Of a stretch of DNA of 64,000 nt, positions 1-11,571 are shown one piece after another. Position numbers and translations under genes: made by a program. The stretch is from Verrucomicrobium sp. BvORR106 (lineage in GTDB: Bacteria; Verrucomicrobiota; Verrucomicrobiia; Verrucomicrobiales; Verrucomicrobiaceae), in assembly GCF_000739655.1 (NCBI RefSeq), contig NZ_BATR01000130.1, forward strand, positions 1 to 64,000. The letters run 5' to 3'. Position 1 is the first letter of the stretch; each line of letters starts with the position of its first letter. The notes beneath the pieces were generated by a model that searched no databases, had not been told where the DNA came from, and was given only the letters and a program-made list of their open reading frames with translations.

Positions 1-1110
<1,110 letters not shown>

Positions 1111-1183
1111 TGCCCCCTTGGACTGTGGGGTGGCGACGCCCCGCAGTTGCCCTCCTCAATTCTTAACGATCCCTGAACCCAAC

Positions 1184-1948
1184 ATGAAACTGAAGTCGAA
1201 TACACTCCTCCTGGGCGGCCTCCTGGCCACCTCGATCATGATGTCCTCCTGCGGCAAGAGCGGAGAGACCGCCACCAACGGCGCACCTGCTGCCAACGGC
1301 ACCTCCTCCCCCGCAGCTTCCGCCACCACACCTGCTGGTGACCTCGTGGACCTGACTCCCGAGTATCCCAAGCCGATGTTCATTGGCACCCCGGTCCCTA
1401 CGGGTGACATCCCGAACCTCGAGAAGCCTGATCCAGAAGCAGTGAAGGCCCGCCTCACGCTGAAAGTGCCGAAGGGCACCGAAAACGTGGCCAAGGGCAA
1501 GAAGGTCACCAGTTCCGACCCCCTTCCGATCATCGGCACGCTTGACCTCGTCACCGACGGCGACGCCGACGGCTCCGATGGTTGCTACGTCGAGCTCGCT
1601 CCTGGCGCCCAGTGGGTCCAGATCGACCTCGAGAAGGAGTACGACATCTGGAAGATCCTCGCCTGGCACTTCCACAAGCAGACCTCCATCTACTTCGACG
1701 TGAACGTGCAGGTGAGCAATGACCCCGAGTTCAAGACCGGCGTCACCACCCTCTACAACAACGACCACGACGACAGCTCCAAGCTCGGCAAGGGCGAAGA
1801 CAAAGCCTATGTGGAAACCAACCATGGCCGCCTCATCGACGGTAAGGGCACCAAGGCCCGCTACGTGCGCCTTTCCAGCAACGGCAACACCGCGAACGAG
1901 ATGAACCACTACATCGAAGTTCAGGTGTACGGCACCCCGGCCAAGTAA
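1184..1948 (+). CDS. Lipoprotein with discoidin (F5/8 type C)-like domain
   Basis: 254 residues. The start is placed at the ATG at 1184 because it gives a proper lipoprotein signal: Lys-rich start, hydrophobic stretch and lipobox ending SSC at about residue 23. The frame is open further upstream but overlaps the preceding gene. After a Thr/Ala/Pro-rich linker, residues about 105-254 look like a galactose-binding/discoidin fold: NVAKGKKVTSSDP, a DLVTDGDADGSDG turn, VQIDLEKEYDIWKILAWHF and a late ARYVRLSSNG followed by IEVQVYG. Such domains usually bind carbohydrate, and the neighbouring oxidoreductase fits a sugar-related role, but that link is inference. A strong terminator lies 30 bases after the stop. 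Confidence 0.8.
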   Translation: MKLKSNTLLLGGLLATSIMMSSCGKSGETATNGAPAANGTSSPAASATTPAGDLVDLTPEYPKPMFIGTPVPTGDIPNLEKPDPEAVKARLTLKVPKGTENVAKGKKVTSSDPLPIIGTLDLVTDGDADGSDGCYVELAPGAQWVQIDLEKEYDIWKILAWHFHKQTSIYFDVNVQVSNDPEFKTGVTTLYNNDHDDSSKLGKGEDKAYVETNHGRLIDGKGTKARYVRLSSNGNTANEMNHYIEVQVYGTPAK

Positions 1949-1977
1949 GGTCAGCGCCAGTCTCTGTTATTTCAAAA

Positions 1978-2010
1978 CCGCCGCAAGCCCCTCGCTTGCG
2001 GCGGTTTTTT
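1978..2010 (+). terminator. Rho-independent terminator of the lipoprotein gene
   Basis: A perfect 10-bp stem (ccgccgcaag at 1978-1987 with cttgcggcgg at 1995-2004), 7-nt loop, followed directly by six T at 2005-2010. It sits 30 bases after the lipoprotein stop codon. Confidence 0.93.
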
Positions 2011-2637
2011 GTTGAGCGCCCTCGGTAACAGGAGCGAGGGACATTCCTGTCCCGGTTCGCCCCAAACGTCCCATGACGTCTCATCGAACCTCCGGCAACC
2101 AAGCCATCCAGCACGTAGGGTGACCGCCTCCGCTCCCCATTTCCGGTTCGATCCCGACACAGGACTGCCGAAAGCGGCGATTCTCGCCGCACTCCCGAAG
2201 CGACTTCGTCGCCAGGCGTTGCACCTCTCATTTCCCTCCGAATCGCACGAGCCTCCGACATCGCTGGCCTACATCGCATCCCCCGTGCTCCCGGAAACAA
2301 CACCTGAGCGCGCAGCGCTTTTGGGACTGCGGTGAGCATCACCGCTTTCGCAGCCCTTGTGATCTCCTCACACCCACCCGCCCTCACCAGCGCCCCTCCA
2401 TCCCTCCATCACTCAACCCCTCCATCACTCCTTCCCCACTCCACCCCACCCCGCACCTCAGTCCACCACTTACCTCATACCCCTCACCTCTCACCGCCCC
2501 ACGCCCTTACTCCTATATTGTCTCCCAACAACACTTGCCGCCCTCCCCCGCGCCCTATATTTTGAATCTTGCATTAATTTGCTTTTCCCGTTCATCGCAC
2601 TAAACGCTAACGCAGAAACCGCGCCCACGACCTTCGA
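2011..2637. other. Gene-free spacer with repeat-like and low-complexity sequence
   Basis: No convincing gene. Short frames here have no recognisable protein features. A 34-nt stretch at 2245-2278 recurs with two mismatches at 19191-19224. A small hairpin (gcggtga/tcaccgc) lies at 2329-2345. From about 2378 to 2530 the plus strand is a C-rich, G-poor run with imperfect tandem copies of ccctccatcactc-like units. The last 75 bases before the kinase gene are more AT-rich and probably hold its promoter. Confidence 0.6.
2245..2278 (+). repeat. 34-nt interspersed repeat, copy 1
   Basis: Matches 19191-19224 at 32 of 34 positions (core cctccgacatcgctggc). Both copies are in non-coding, repeat-rich spacers, which points to a dispersed intergenic repeat rather than a conserved gene. 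Confidence 0.75.
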
Positions 2638-4701
2638 GTGATCGAGCCAATCCGACAGCTTTTTGACACCTCCGGCTTCCCTGCACGCTGGCATTGCGGC
2701 GACTGGAGTGACATTCATGGCTGGCTCCATATCCTCTCAGACCTTGCTATCTTCGGAGCCTACGCTGCCATCCCCATCTCCATTGCCTGCTTCGTCATGG
2801 CCAAGGGGCGGGAAGTGGCTTTCCCAAAGTTGTACTGGCTCTTCGCCTGCTTCATCCTTTCCTGCGGCCTCACCCACCTTATTGAGGCCACCATCTTCTG
2901 GCACCCCTGGTACAGGTTCTCCGGTATGATGAAACTGGTGACCGCCGTGGTCTCCTGGTCCACGGTCATCGCCCTCATCAAGATCCTGCCCACGGCCCTA
3001 AACCTGCCCGGCATGGTCCGGCTGAACAACGACCTGATCAAAGAAGTGGCCGACCACAAGGCCTCCGAAGCTGCTCTCCAAGAGTCTTCCATCCGCCTCA
3101 GTCTGGCGCTGGAGCATTCCCAACTGGGAGACTGGAGTTGGGATGCCGCCACCAACACTGTCACCTTCTCCCGGCGCGCCGCAGAGATTCTGGGCGTGGT
3201 GCCAGAGGATCGCCACACGCGGGAATCCCTTCGCACCGACATCCACCCAGACGACCGGGAACCCGCCAGGCTCGTGGTGGACGAGGCCATTCGGACACGG
3301 ACCAACTACGATCTGGAATACCGCGTCATCCGCCCCAACGACGGCAGAGAAATCTGGGTACATGCCAAGGGGCGCGGCGTCTATGATGCCCAGGGCAACA
3401 TCCTCTCTGTCGTGGGCACTCTCGGCGATGCCACAGGCCGTAAAAACCGCGACCGCGAACGCGAAGAACTGCTCGTCAAAGAACGCGAAGCCCGCGCCGA
3501 GGCCGATCGCGCCAACCGCATCAAGGACGAGTTTCTCGCCACCCTCTCCCACGAGCTACGCAATCCCCTGAACGCGATCCTCGGCTGGGCGAGCATCCTC
3601 CGCGCCGATTCATCGAACCAGGAAGAACTTGCCATCGGGCTGGACGTCATCGAGCGCAACACCCAGCTCCAGGCCAAACTCATCGCCGACCTGCTCGACA
3701 TGAGCCGCATCTTGAGCGGGAAGGTCCATCTCGACTTCAAGCCCACCAATCTCATCTCCCTGGCCAAGGAAGCGGTGGAGACCATCCGCATCATGGCCGA
3801 GGAGAAAAACGTCACCGTCATCGCTCCGGTGGATGCTCCGCCGGTCGTCGTGAGTGGCGACAGCGCCCGTCTCCAGCAGATCATCTGGAACCTCCTCACC
3901 AACGGCGTCAAGTTCACCCCGCCCGGTGGACGCGTTGAACTCTCCATCATCTGCGGGCAGGATCGGGCTGAGCTCGTCGTCACCGACTCCGGTGCGGGCA
4001 TCGATCCGCTCTTCCTGCCGCATGTCTTTGACCGCTTCCGTCAGGGGGATGCCTCCTCCACCCGCATGTACGGCGGTCTGGGCCTCGGGCTCTCCATCGT
4101 CAAACACCTCACCGAGATGCACCACGGCACCGTACAGGTCTTCAGTGCCGGGGTCGGACAGGGCGCCACTTTTAAGATCACCCTGCCCCTCTTCCTGCCC
4201 ACCTCCGAGTCCGGCGGCGAACTCTTCTCCGATCCCTCTGCCGCCATGGAGGAGAGCGTCGATCTCACCGGGACTGCGGTGCTCGTGGTGGATGACGTCC
4301 CAGACAACCTCGAACTCATGGCCCGCGTGCTGCGGAGTCGCGGGGCCACCGTCACCGCGACCCTCTCCGCAGCCGAGGCACTGGCGACGCTGAAGGCGCA
4401 GATCTACCACGTGCTGGTGAGTGATATCGCCATGCCGGAGATGGATGGCTTTGACCTCATCGTCGCCGCCCGTCGGCTTGATGCGGAGCATTGCGGCCAC
4501 ATCCCCGCCATTGCCCTCACCGCTTTCGCCCGCCCGGAAGACCGCGACCGGGCTCTCGCGGCGGGGTTTGATCACTTCTTGTCCAAGCCCGTGGATCCTG
4601 CCGAGTTGATCGCTGCCGTCTGCCGATGCACCGGGCGCGGCAAGCACACTCCCATCGGGGCAAAAAGGATCCGTCCCCTCCTTGATTCCACCTCCTCCTG
4701 A
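2638..4701 (+). CDS. Hybrid sensor histidine kinase with ethylene-receptor-like membrane domain
   Basis: 687 residues from a GTG start. Residues 30-120 form three hydrophobic helices resembling the ethylene-binding domain of plant and cyanobacterial ETR1-type receptors: SDLAIFGAYAAIPI in helix 1 with Asp35, and SCGLTHLIEA in helix 2, which carries the Cys76-x3-His80 pair that holds copper in ETR1. There follow a PAS_3 domain (about 155-268), a short coiled coil, HisKA with SHELRNP (His305), a HATPase domain with NLLTNGVKFTPPGG, DSGAGI and GGLGLGLSI boxes, and a C-terminal receiver with Asp596 (VSDIAMPEMDG) and the conserved Lys in FLSKPVD. It should autophosphorylate and relay phosphate to its own receiver; no output regulator is adjacent. 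Ethylene or another small hydrophobic ligand is inferred from the motif only. Confidence 0.92.
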   Translation: MIEPIRQLFDTSGFPARWHCGDWSDIHGWLHILSDLAIFGAYAAIPISIACFVMAKGREVAFPKLYWLFACFILSCGLTHLIEATIFWHPWYRFSGMMKLVTAVVSWSTVIALIKILPTALNLPGMVRLNNDLIKEVADHKASEAALQESSIRLSLALEHSQLGDWSWDAATNTVTFSRRAAEILGVVPEDRHTRESLRTDIHPDDREPARLVVDEAIRTRTNYDLEYRVIRPNDGREIWVHAKGRGVYDAQGNILSVVGTLGDATGRKNRDREREELLVKEREARAEADRANRIKDEFLATLSHELRNPLNAILGWASILRADSSNQEELAIGLDVIERNTQLQAKLIADLLDMSRILSGKVHLDFKPTNLISLAKEAVETIRIMAEEKNVTVIAPVDAPPVVVSGDSARLQQIIWNLLTNGVKFTPPGGRVELSIICGQDRAELVVTDSGAGIDPLFLPHVFDRFRQGDASSTRMYGGLGLGLSIVKHLTEMHHGTVQVFSAGVGQGATFKITLPLFLPTSESGGELFSDPSAAMEESVDLTGTAVLVVDDVPDNLELMARVLRSRGATVTATLSAAEALATLKAQIYHVLVSDIAMPEMDGFDLIVAARRLDAEHCGHIPAIALTAFARPEDRDRALAAGFDHFLSKPVDPAELIAAVCRCTGRGKHTPIGAKRIRPLLDSTSS

Positions 4702-4806
4702 GGTCGCGCTGGCGTCCCGCCGCAACGCCGCTATAGGGTGACAGGACGCCCTGTGTGGATTCTAGTGTTTCAGGGCACGGCACCTGCGACACCCTCCGAC
4801 TTGGTA

Positions 4807-4827
4807 TTTGGACATTTCTTGTCCAAA
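4807..4827. promoter_or_regulatory. 21-bp inverted repeat upstream of moxR
   Basis: Perfect 8-bp arms TTTGGACA and TGTCCAAA around a 5-nt spacer, in the 216-base spacer before the MoxR gene. It shares the TTGGAC...GTCCAA core with the two palindromes at 36501 and 37157. A dimeric regulator site is a reasonable inference; no T-run follows, so it does not look like a terminator of the kinase gene. Confidence 0.45.
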
Positions 4828-4917
4828 CTCTCCTCGGATTTGGCCCTGCGTGTGCAAGTTGTCACCCAACCAGATCGTTTTATCCTTCTTGCCGACCTCG
4901 CTCCTGTCACTCACCCC

Positions 4918-5931
<1,014 letters not shown>

Positions 5932-6030
5932 TTCCGGCGCGCAGCCGTCATCCGTACGCCGCGGCGACCCTCCCGCCCCAGTCACGCCGGGCCGCTGCTC
6001 CAGGATTTCCTAGATCCCCTTCCGCTCCTC

Positions 6031-6927
6031 ATGGCCAAACTCTCCGATCTCCTGACAGCAGAAGACCTCGTCCAGCTCACGGGGTTGCCGCTGTTTGCCA
6101 GGACGGTCATGGAGGGCTTCTCCACCGGTCAGCACGCGTCTCCGCACAAGGGCTCCAGCGTGGAGTTCCGCCAGCACCGCCCCTATGTGCAGGGGGATGA
6201 GATCAAACGGCTGGACTGGAAGATCTTCGGCCGGAGCGACCGCTTTTACATCCGCGAGTTCGATGAGGAAACGAACCTGCGCGCCACCGTCCTGCTGGAT
6301 TCCAGCGGCAGCATGGCCTACCGAGGCACCAAGGGCGCGATCAAGTTCGAGCACGCCCGGAAGGTCGCCGCCTCTCTCGCTTATGTTCTCACAGGGCAAC
6401 AGGATGCCGTGGGCCTGGTCACGTTCGATGACAAGGTGCGGGAGTTCATCCCCTGCCGCACCAAGACCAGTCACCTGCATCACATCCTCGATACCCTCCA
6501 GCGCACCCAGCCCGGCGGCGAGACTTCCCTCTCCGCAGTGCTGAGGAATCTCGCGTCCCGCTTGAAGCGTCGCGGCCTCCTCCTGCTGGTATCGGATTGC
6601 TTTGACGACGCCGAGCGCCTGATCCAGTCCGTGGGCGCGCTGCGCAAGCAGGGGCATGAGATCATCGTCTTCCAGGTGTGGGACCGGGATGAGCTGGACT
6701 TCCCCTTCTCCCGCTGGGCCCGTTTTGAGAACGCCGAGCGGACCGAGGATTCCCTGCTGCTGGATCCTGCGGCAATCCGTCAGCGCTACCTGCAGGTGCT
6801 CCAGACCTTCCGCGAGCAGCTGCTGGAAGGGCTGCGCCGGCATCAGGTGGACCTGGTCCCCATCATCACTGACGAACCTTTGACGGAAGCCATCAAGGCC
6901 TATCTGGCCCTCCGCATGCGCCAATGA
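6031..6927 (+). CDS. DUF58 domain-containing protein
   Basis: 298 residues. The DUF58 hallmark is clear: RQHRPYVQGDEIKRLDWKIF at about 48-66, followed by a von Willebrand A-like domain with the metal-site motif DSSGSM (Asp90) and a later LVSDCFDD. DUF58 proteins are cytoplasmic or membrane-near partners of MoxR ATPases; their biochemical task is unknown. It is 99 bases after moxR and 61 bases before the BatA-like gene, all on the same strand, supporting cotranscription. Confidence 0.93.
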   Translation: MAKLSDLLTAEDLVQLTGLPLFARTVMEGFSTGQHASPHKGSSVEFRQHRPYVQGDEIKRLDWKIFGRSDRFYIREFDEETNLRATVLLDSSGSMAYRGTKGAIKFEHARKVAASLAYVLTGQQDAVGLVTFDDKVREFIPCRTKTSHLHHILDTLQRTQPGGETSLSAVLRNLASRLKRRGLLLLVSDCFDDAERLIQSVGALRKQGHEIIVFQVWDRDELDFPFSRWARFENAERTEDSLLLDPAAIRQRYLQVLQTFREQLLEGLRRHQVDLVPIITDEPLTEAIKAYLALRMRQ

Positions 6928-6988
6928 TCCCGGCTTCCTCTATCATCTTCCAGCCCGTCGCCGTGCGTCCGCCACGACCCGCCGCCTC

Positions 6989-9142
6989 ATGAGTTTCCTC
7001 AACCCCATTCTCCTGGCGGGGGCGGCTGCGTTTCTCATACCGCTCATCATTCACCTGCTGAACAAGCGCAAGGTGATCACGGTGCTTTGGGGGCCCATGC
7101 ACCTGCTGCACGAGGCACTGCGGCAGAAGAAGCGCAATGTGAAGATGGAGCAGAAGCTCCTCCTCGCCGTGCGCATCAGCATCCCCATCCTGCTGGCACT
7201 CTGCCTCGCGCTCCCCGTCCTCAGCGCACTCAGCCAGCTCCCAGGATTCGACAAGACCTCCCTCCTCGTGGTGCTGGATAACAGCTTCTCCATGCGCGCC
7301 CCCGGCACAGGAGGCACCGCCCGGGACAAGGCTCGCAACGATCTGCGCCAGACTTACACCACGCTCAGTCGCGGTTCAGACACCGCCGTCATCCTTGCGG
7401 GTGCGCCACCGCATCGCCTCACGGCCGAGCCCACCTCAGATCTTGAGGCCGTGCCCACGCTGCTGGAGAATGAGCCCAGCCTGGGTGGTCCGCTCGCCCT
7501 TCAGGACACTTTCCAACTGGTGCAGGCAGACCTTGGCAAGCTGGCCACTCCCGCCCGGGAGGTGCTTCTGGTCTCAGACTTCAAGTGGTCCGACTGGCGT
7601 CAACTCGCCGAGGGCGGCACGCTGCCGGCGCTGGAGTCGATCTTGAAACAAGAGCGCCCGCCGCTGGTCACCTTCCTGCGCAGTTCCGGGGACACGGAGT
7701 CGAACCTCGCTGTGGTCTCCGTCGAGCCCTCGGCCTTTGTCGTGGCCCGCGGTCAGATGATCGCCCTCCGGGCCCGCATCCAGAATCACGGCCCGCAGGC
7801 CTATCAGGATGTCGCCGTCCATCTGGAGGCCAACGGGGCCCGGTTGCGCTCTACTCGCGTCAGCGTTGCGCCGAATTCGGAGTCCGTCATCACCCTCACG
7901 CACACCTTTGACGCACCGGGTGATCAGGCCCTCACCGTGCGGGTGGAGGGGGACTCCCTCCCCGATGACAATGCCTACTCCGTCATCATCCCCGTACGGG
8001 AGCAGGTGAACTGCCTGCTGGTGCGCGGGAAATCACGCAGCGGACCTCTAGAAGGCGCCACCGATTTCCTGGAGATCGGTCTCACCCCACATCAGAGCGC
8101 CGCCACCACCCTCAAGGATGTCATCCGCACTGGCGTGATCGATGACCATGCGATGCGGGACAAGACACTCGACGGCAGCGAGGTTGTGATCCTCGCCAAC
8201 GTGAATCGCCTCAACGACCGCCAGGTGCAGGAACTTGAGGAGTACGTGCAACGCGGCGGCGGCCTCATCATCTTCATGGGCCCGGACATGGACATGCGCT
8301 GGTACCAGGAAAAACTCTACCAGAACGGGAAAGGCCTGCTGCCCTGCACGCTGAACGGCTTCGGCCATGTGGACGAGGGGCAGACTCCCGCCCGCATTCT
8401 CAACCAGCGCCACACGCACCCGGCCATCACCTACTTCAACGAAGCCCGCGGGATGCGCCTCCAGGACGCCGCCTTCACTCACTGGGTGAAGTTCGACAAG
8501 GTGGAGGGAGATGCCCGCCCCATCCTGAACCTCGATCGCGGGGATCCCCTTATGGTGGAGAAGCCTCGCGGCAAGGGCCGTGTCATTGCCGTGGCCACCA
8601 CGGCCAATGCGCAGTGGAGCAATCTGCCCCTGCAGCCCGCCTTTGTCCCGCTCATCCAGCGTCTGGTCACTTATCTGGCCACCCAGAATGCTGCTCCACA
8701 GAGCCAGATGTGCGGCACCGTACTGCGCGCCTCTCTGGGTACGGAGCAGGTCAAGGGCAACTACGAGCTCAAGGACCCGATGAGCCGCACCCGGGAGGTC
8801 ACCCCGCGGGCCGACCGGGACGGCGTGATCTTCGTGGACCACAGCGACACTGCGGTCCCCGGGATCTACGAACTCCGCGCCAAGAACGTTCCTGGAGCAC
8901 TCGTGCGCCGCTTTGCCTTCAACCTCAATCCGGCGGAGTCGAACCTTTCCGCCATGCCGGAGGAGAACATTCGCGCGATGGCCCAGCGACTCGGCGCATC
9001 CTATGCCAGCAGCCAGGATGAGTACGCCCGGCTGGATCGCACGCGCCGCCACGGAGCCGAAGCCTGGCAACCCCTGCTCTTTGCCCTGCTCCTCTTCCTC
9101 TTTGCGGAGGTGTTCCTCCAGCAGCGCATCTCCCGTGCGTAG
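6989..9142 (+). CDS. BatA-type membrane protein with VWA and amidotransferase-like domains
   Basis: 717 residues. The start has the BatA (aerotolerance N-terminal) signature FLNPILLAGAAAFLIPLIIHLLN, with a second helix near 57-80. A von Willebrand A domain follows with an intact metal site (VVLDNSFSM, Asp97-Ser99-Ser101). The middle contains Ig-like beta sequence, then a class I glutamine amidotransferase-like Rossmann region (VVILANV...YVQRGGGLIIFMGP) without an obvious catalytic Cys triad. A C-terminal hydrophobic helix (LLFALLLFLFAEVF) would anchor it with the bulk in the periplasm. It is presumably a client or scaffold of the MoxR/DUF58 pair upstream. Confidence 0.9.
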   Translation: MSFLNPILLAGAAAFLIPLIIHLLNKRKVITVLWGPMHLLHEALRQKKRNVKMEQKLLLAVRISIPILLALCLALPVLSALSQLPGFDKTSLLVVLDNSFSMRAPGTGGTARDKARNDLRQTYTTLSRGSDTAVILAGAPPHRLTAEPTSDLEAVPTLLENEPSLGGPLALQDTFQLVQADLGKLATPAREVLLVSDFKWSDWRQLAEGGTLPALESILKQERPPLVTFLRSSGDTESNLAVVSVEPSAFVVARGQMIALRARIQNHGPQAYQDVAVHLEANGARLRSTRVSVAPNSESVITLTHTFDAPGDQALTVRVEGDSLPDDNAYSVIIPVREQVNCLLVRGKSRSGPLEGATDFLEIGLTPHQSAATTLKDVIRTGVIDDHAMRDKTLDGSEVVILANVNRLNDRQVQELEEYVQRGGGLIIFMGPDMDMRWYQEKLYQNGKGLLPCTLNGFGHVDEGQTPARILNQRHTHPAITYFNEARGMRLQDAAFTHWVKFDKVEGDARPILNLDRGDPLMVEKPRGKGRVIAVATTANAQWSNLPLQPAFVPLIQRLVTYLATQNAAPQSQMCGTVLRASLGTEQVKGNYELKDPMSRTREVTPRADRDGVIFVDHSDTAVPGIYELRAKNVPGALVRRFAFNLNPAESNLSAMPEENIRAMAQRLGASYASSQDEYARLDRTRRHGAEAWQPLLFALLLFLFAEVFLQQRISRA

Positions 9143-9176
9143 TTTCCCTAATCCTGACACCTGACAGTACTTCTTC

Positions 9177-11522
9177 GTGACGCCTTCCCAGACAGAAACT
9201 CAACTCCGTTTCACCGGTGACTGGCCCGCCATGCCGGTGCTCGGCGTGGCGTTGGCTCTGGGCGTGCTCATGTTCTTCCTTTATCGTCGGGAGTTGCGCT
9301 TTCACACCGGCGCCGCCCGTTGGTTGCTGCCGCTGCTCCGCTCGCTCGCCGTGGTCCTGGCGGTCCTGTGTCTGGCGGGCCCCATCCTGCGGCACATCGA
9401 TACCTACCGCCAGCTCGGGCGGGTCGTCCTGGTCGCGGATGCCTCAGCGAGCATGAGCTTCTCTGACGACACGCCGCAAGCGGGAAAACCACCCGCCCCG
9501 GCGCCAGCCCCCGCCCTTCCCGCCGGATCCGTTGCCTCCTCGAACGCAGGCACCCGTTTCGACCGCATGGAGACGGCCCTGCTGGACCCCAATCACTCGA
9601 TGGTGAAGAAGCTGGCGGAGAAACACGATGTCGAGCTGTTTGCCCTCCGCGGCTACCGGGCGGAGCGCCTCTGGTGGCATCGCCAGGAAGGCAGCGATGT
9701 CTCAGGCGATCTGCCGCACCACTTCGAGTTCAAGCCGGAGGCCACCGCGACCAATCTGGACCAGCCCCTGCGCGATGCCCTGGGCCCCAATCCCGCTGGA
9801 ACCGCCCTGGTCATCCTGACTGATGGCCAGCACAATGGCCCCGGCTCGCCGGAGGAGATGGCAGCCGGTTTGCGGGACAGCGGCATCCCGGTTTTCACCG
9901 TGGGTTATGGGAGCGAACTCCCGCCTCCGGATCTCGCGATCCTCAACGTGCAGATGCCGGAAGCCGTCTTCGCCGAAGACCGCGCCGAAGGCACCCTGGT
10001 GATCAGCGACACCCTTCCCGCCGGACTCGGTGCCAGCATGAACGTGCTGCAGGGCAGCAAGGTCCTCTGGCAGCAGACCTTCACCACCACCGGCGCGGGA
10101 GAACGCCGTTTTGACTTCAGCTTTCCCGTTCGGGACCTCGTGGGTGATCCCAAGCAGTCCCTCCGCACGCTGACCGCACGGGTGGATGTGAATGGCGTCA
10201 ACGCCTCGCAGGACAAGATCGCCAACAACAACAGCCAGACCCTGTCCTTGCACCTGCTCAGCCGGAAGCGGCGGGTCCTCCTGCTGGACGGCCGTCCCCG
10301 CTGGGAAACCCGCTACATTCACAATCACTTCGACCGGGACGAGCGCTGGGACGTGGTGGCCGCCTTCGATACCTTCACCCGCGGCCAGGGTGGCCAGGTG
10401 GCCGAGGCCTTCCCGAAGACCAAGGACGATCTCATGAACTTCGACCTCATCATCCTCGGCGACCTCCGCCCGGATGCCCTGAGCGAGGAGCAACAGTCGC
10501 AACTGGTCGAGTTCGTGGAAAAACGCGGCGGCGGGCTCATCTTCATCGACGGTCGGCGGAACCATCTCCAGGCCTGGCAAAGCACCAAGGCCGCCACTCT
10601 TATTCCCGTGAAGTGGAAGGAGCAGGGCTCCCCGGCCGCCGCGCTGGACTACAGCCTGACCGAGCAGGGCCAGACCATGGAGGCCCTGCGCCTCAGTGAC
10701 TCCCCCAGCACCAATCCCAATCTCTGGACCCGCCTTCCCAAGCCCTTCTGGGTTTCCCCGGCGGAGCCCCTGCCAGATGCCGCCGTGCTGGCGAAACTGG
10801 GAAACAACACAGTCGAACCACTGCCCGCCCTGGTGTGGCGTCGCTTCGGTGCCGGCAGCGTGGTCTGGCTGGGTACGGATGAGCTCTGGCGCTGGCGTTA
10901 TGAGGTCGCGGACCAGCATCACCAGCGCTTCTGGATGCAGGTCGCCACCTGGGTGGCAGCTCCGCCGTTCATGGTGGAGAACGATCGCCTCAGCCTCGGC
11001 ACAGACCGCCTGCGCTATCAGGAGGGGGATACGGCAGAGCTTCGGGTGCGTCTGCGCACCGCCACTGGCACCACTGTCACCGAGGGCAGCCCACGGGCTC
11101 ACGTCTTCCGGAACGGGCTGGAGATCGCCAGTCTGGAACTCGCGCCCGATCCCTCCCACGGCGGCGTTTTCCGCGCCATCACCGGCACCTTGCCAGCGGG
11201 CGATTATCAGCTCTCTGTCAGCGAGGGCAGCGCTCCCGCTCATGACCTGCGGCTGGGTTTTCGCGTGGAAAGCCAGGCCAACAAGGAATGGAGCCAGCTC
11301 ACCCTCAACCGTCCCCTCCTGGAAGGCATGGCCCGCGTGAGCCAGGGTCGCTTCCTGCGTGAGGGAGATATTTCCCAGCTTCCAGATCTGCTGCAGCAGC
11401 TCGACCGCATGGAAACCCGCACCACGGAGACCAAGCTGTGGCACAGTTGGTGGTGGTTCGGCGCCGTCATGCTGCTCCTCACCCTGGAGTGGATCCTGCG
11501 AAAGGTCTGGAGGCTCGTCTGA
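9177..11522 (+). CDS. Membrane protein with VWA-like and glutamine-amidotransferase-like domains
   Basis: 781 residues from a GTG start at 9177, 34 bases after the previous stop. Two N-terminal transmembrane helices (about 19-36 and 47-70) are followed by a VWA-like domain with DASASM at Asp88 and a Pro/Ala-rich insert around 100-120. Residues about 360-460 form an amidotransferase-like fold (RRVLLLDGRPRWETRYI, FDLIILGDLRPD, RGGGLIFIDGRRN). A single helix near the C-terminus (WWWFGAVMLLLTLEW) again suggests a periplasmic core. It is a diverged paralogue of the preceding gene product and sits in the same operon. Confidence 0.88.
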   Translation: MTPSQTETQLRFTGDWPAMPVLGVALALGVLMFFLYRRELRFHTGAARWLLPLLRSLAVVLAVLCLAGPILRHIDTYRQLGRVVLVADASASMSFSDDTPQAGKPPAPAPAPALPAGSVASSNAGTRFDRMETALLDPNHSMVKKLAEKHDVELFALRGYRAERLWWHRQEGSDVSGDLPHHFEFKPEATATNLDQPLRDALGPNPAGTALVILTDGQHNGPGSPEEMAAGLRDSGIPVFTVGYGSELPPPDLAILNVQMPEAVFAEDRAEGTLVISDTLPAGLGASMNVLQGSKVLWQQTFTTTGAGERRFDFSFPVRDLVGDPKQSLRTLTARVDVNGVNASQDKIANNNSQTLSLHLLSRKRRVLLLDGRPRWETRYIHNHFDRDERWDVVAAFDTFTRGQGGQVAEAFPKTKDDLMNFDLIILGDLRPDALSEEQQSQLVEFVEKRGGGLIFIDGRRNHLQAWQSTKAATLIPVKWKEQGSPAAALDYSLTEQGQTMEALRLSDSPSTNPNLWTRLPKPFWVSPAEPLPDAAVLAKLGNNTVEPLPALVWRRFGAGSVVWLGTDELWRWRYEVADQHHQRFWMQVATWVAAPPFMVENDRLSLGTDRLRYQEGDTAELRVRLRTATGTTVTEGSPRAHVFRNGLEIASLELAPDPSHGGVFRAITGTLPAGDYQLSVSEGSAPAHDLRLGFRVESQANKEWSQLTLNRPLLEGMARVSQGRFLREGDISQLPDLLQQLDRMETRTTETKLWHSWWWFGAVMLLLTLEWILRKVWRLV

Positions 11523-11571
11523 GCCCGACGAACGCTCCAAGAATAAACTGCCCTCAACCGTATTAATGCCC

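Noticed and set aside
2009-2565. Two overlapping frames of 77-108 codons in the spacer before the hybrid kinase
   Set aside because: Composition follows C-rich repeats, no start context or domain, and one copy of a dispersed repeat is inside.
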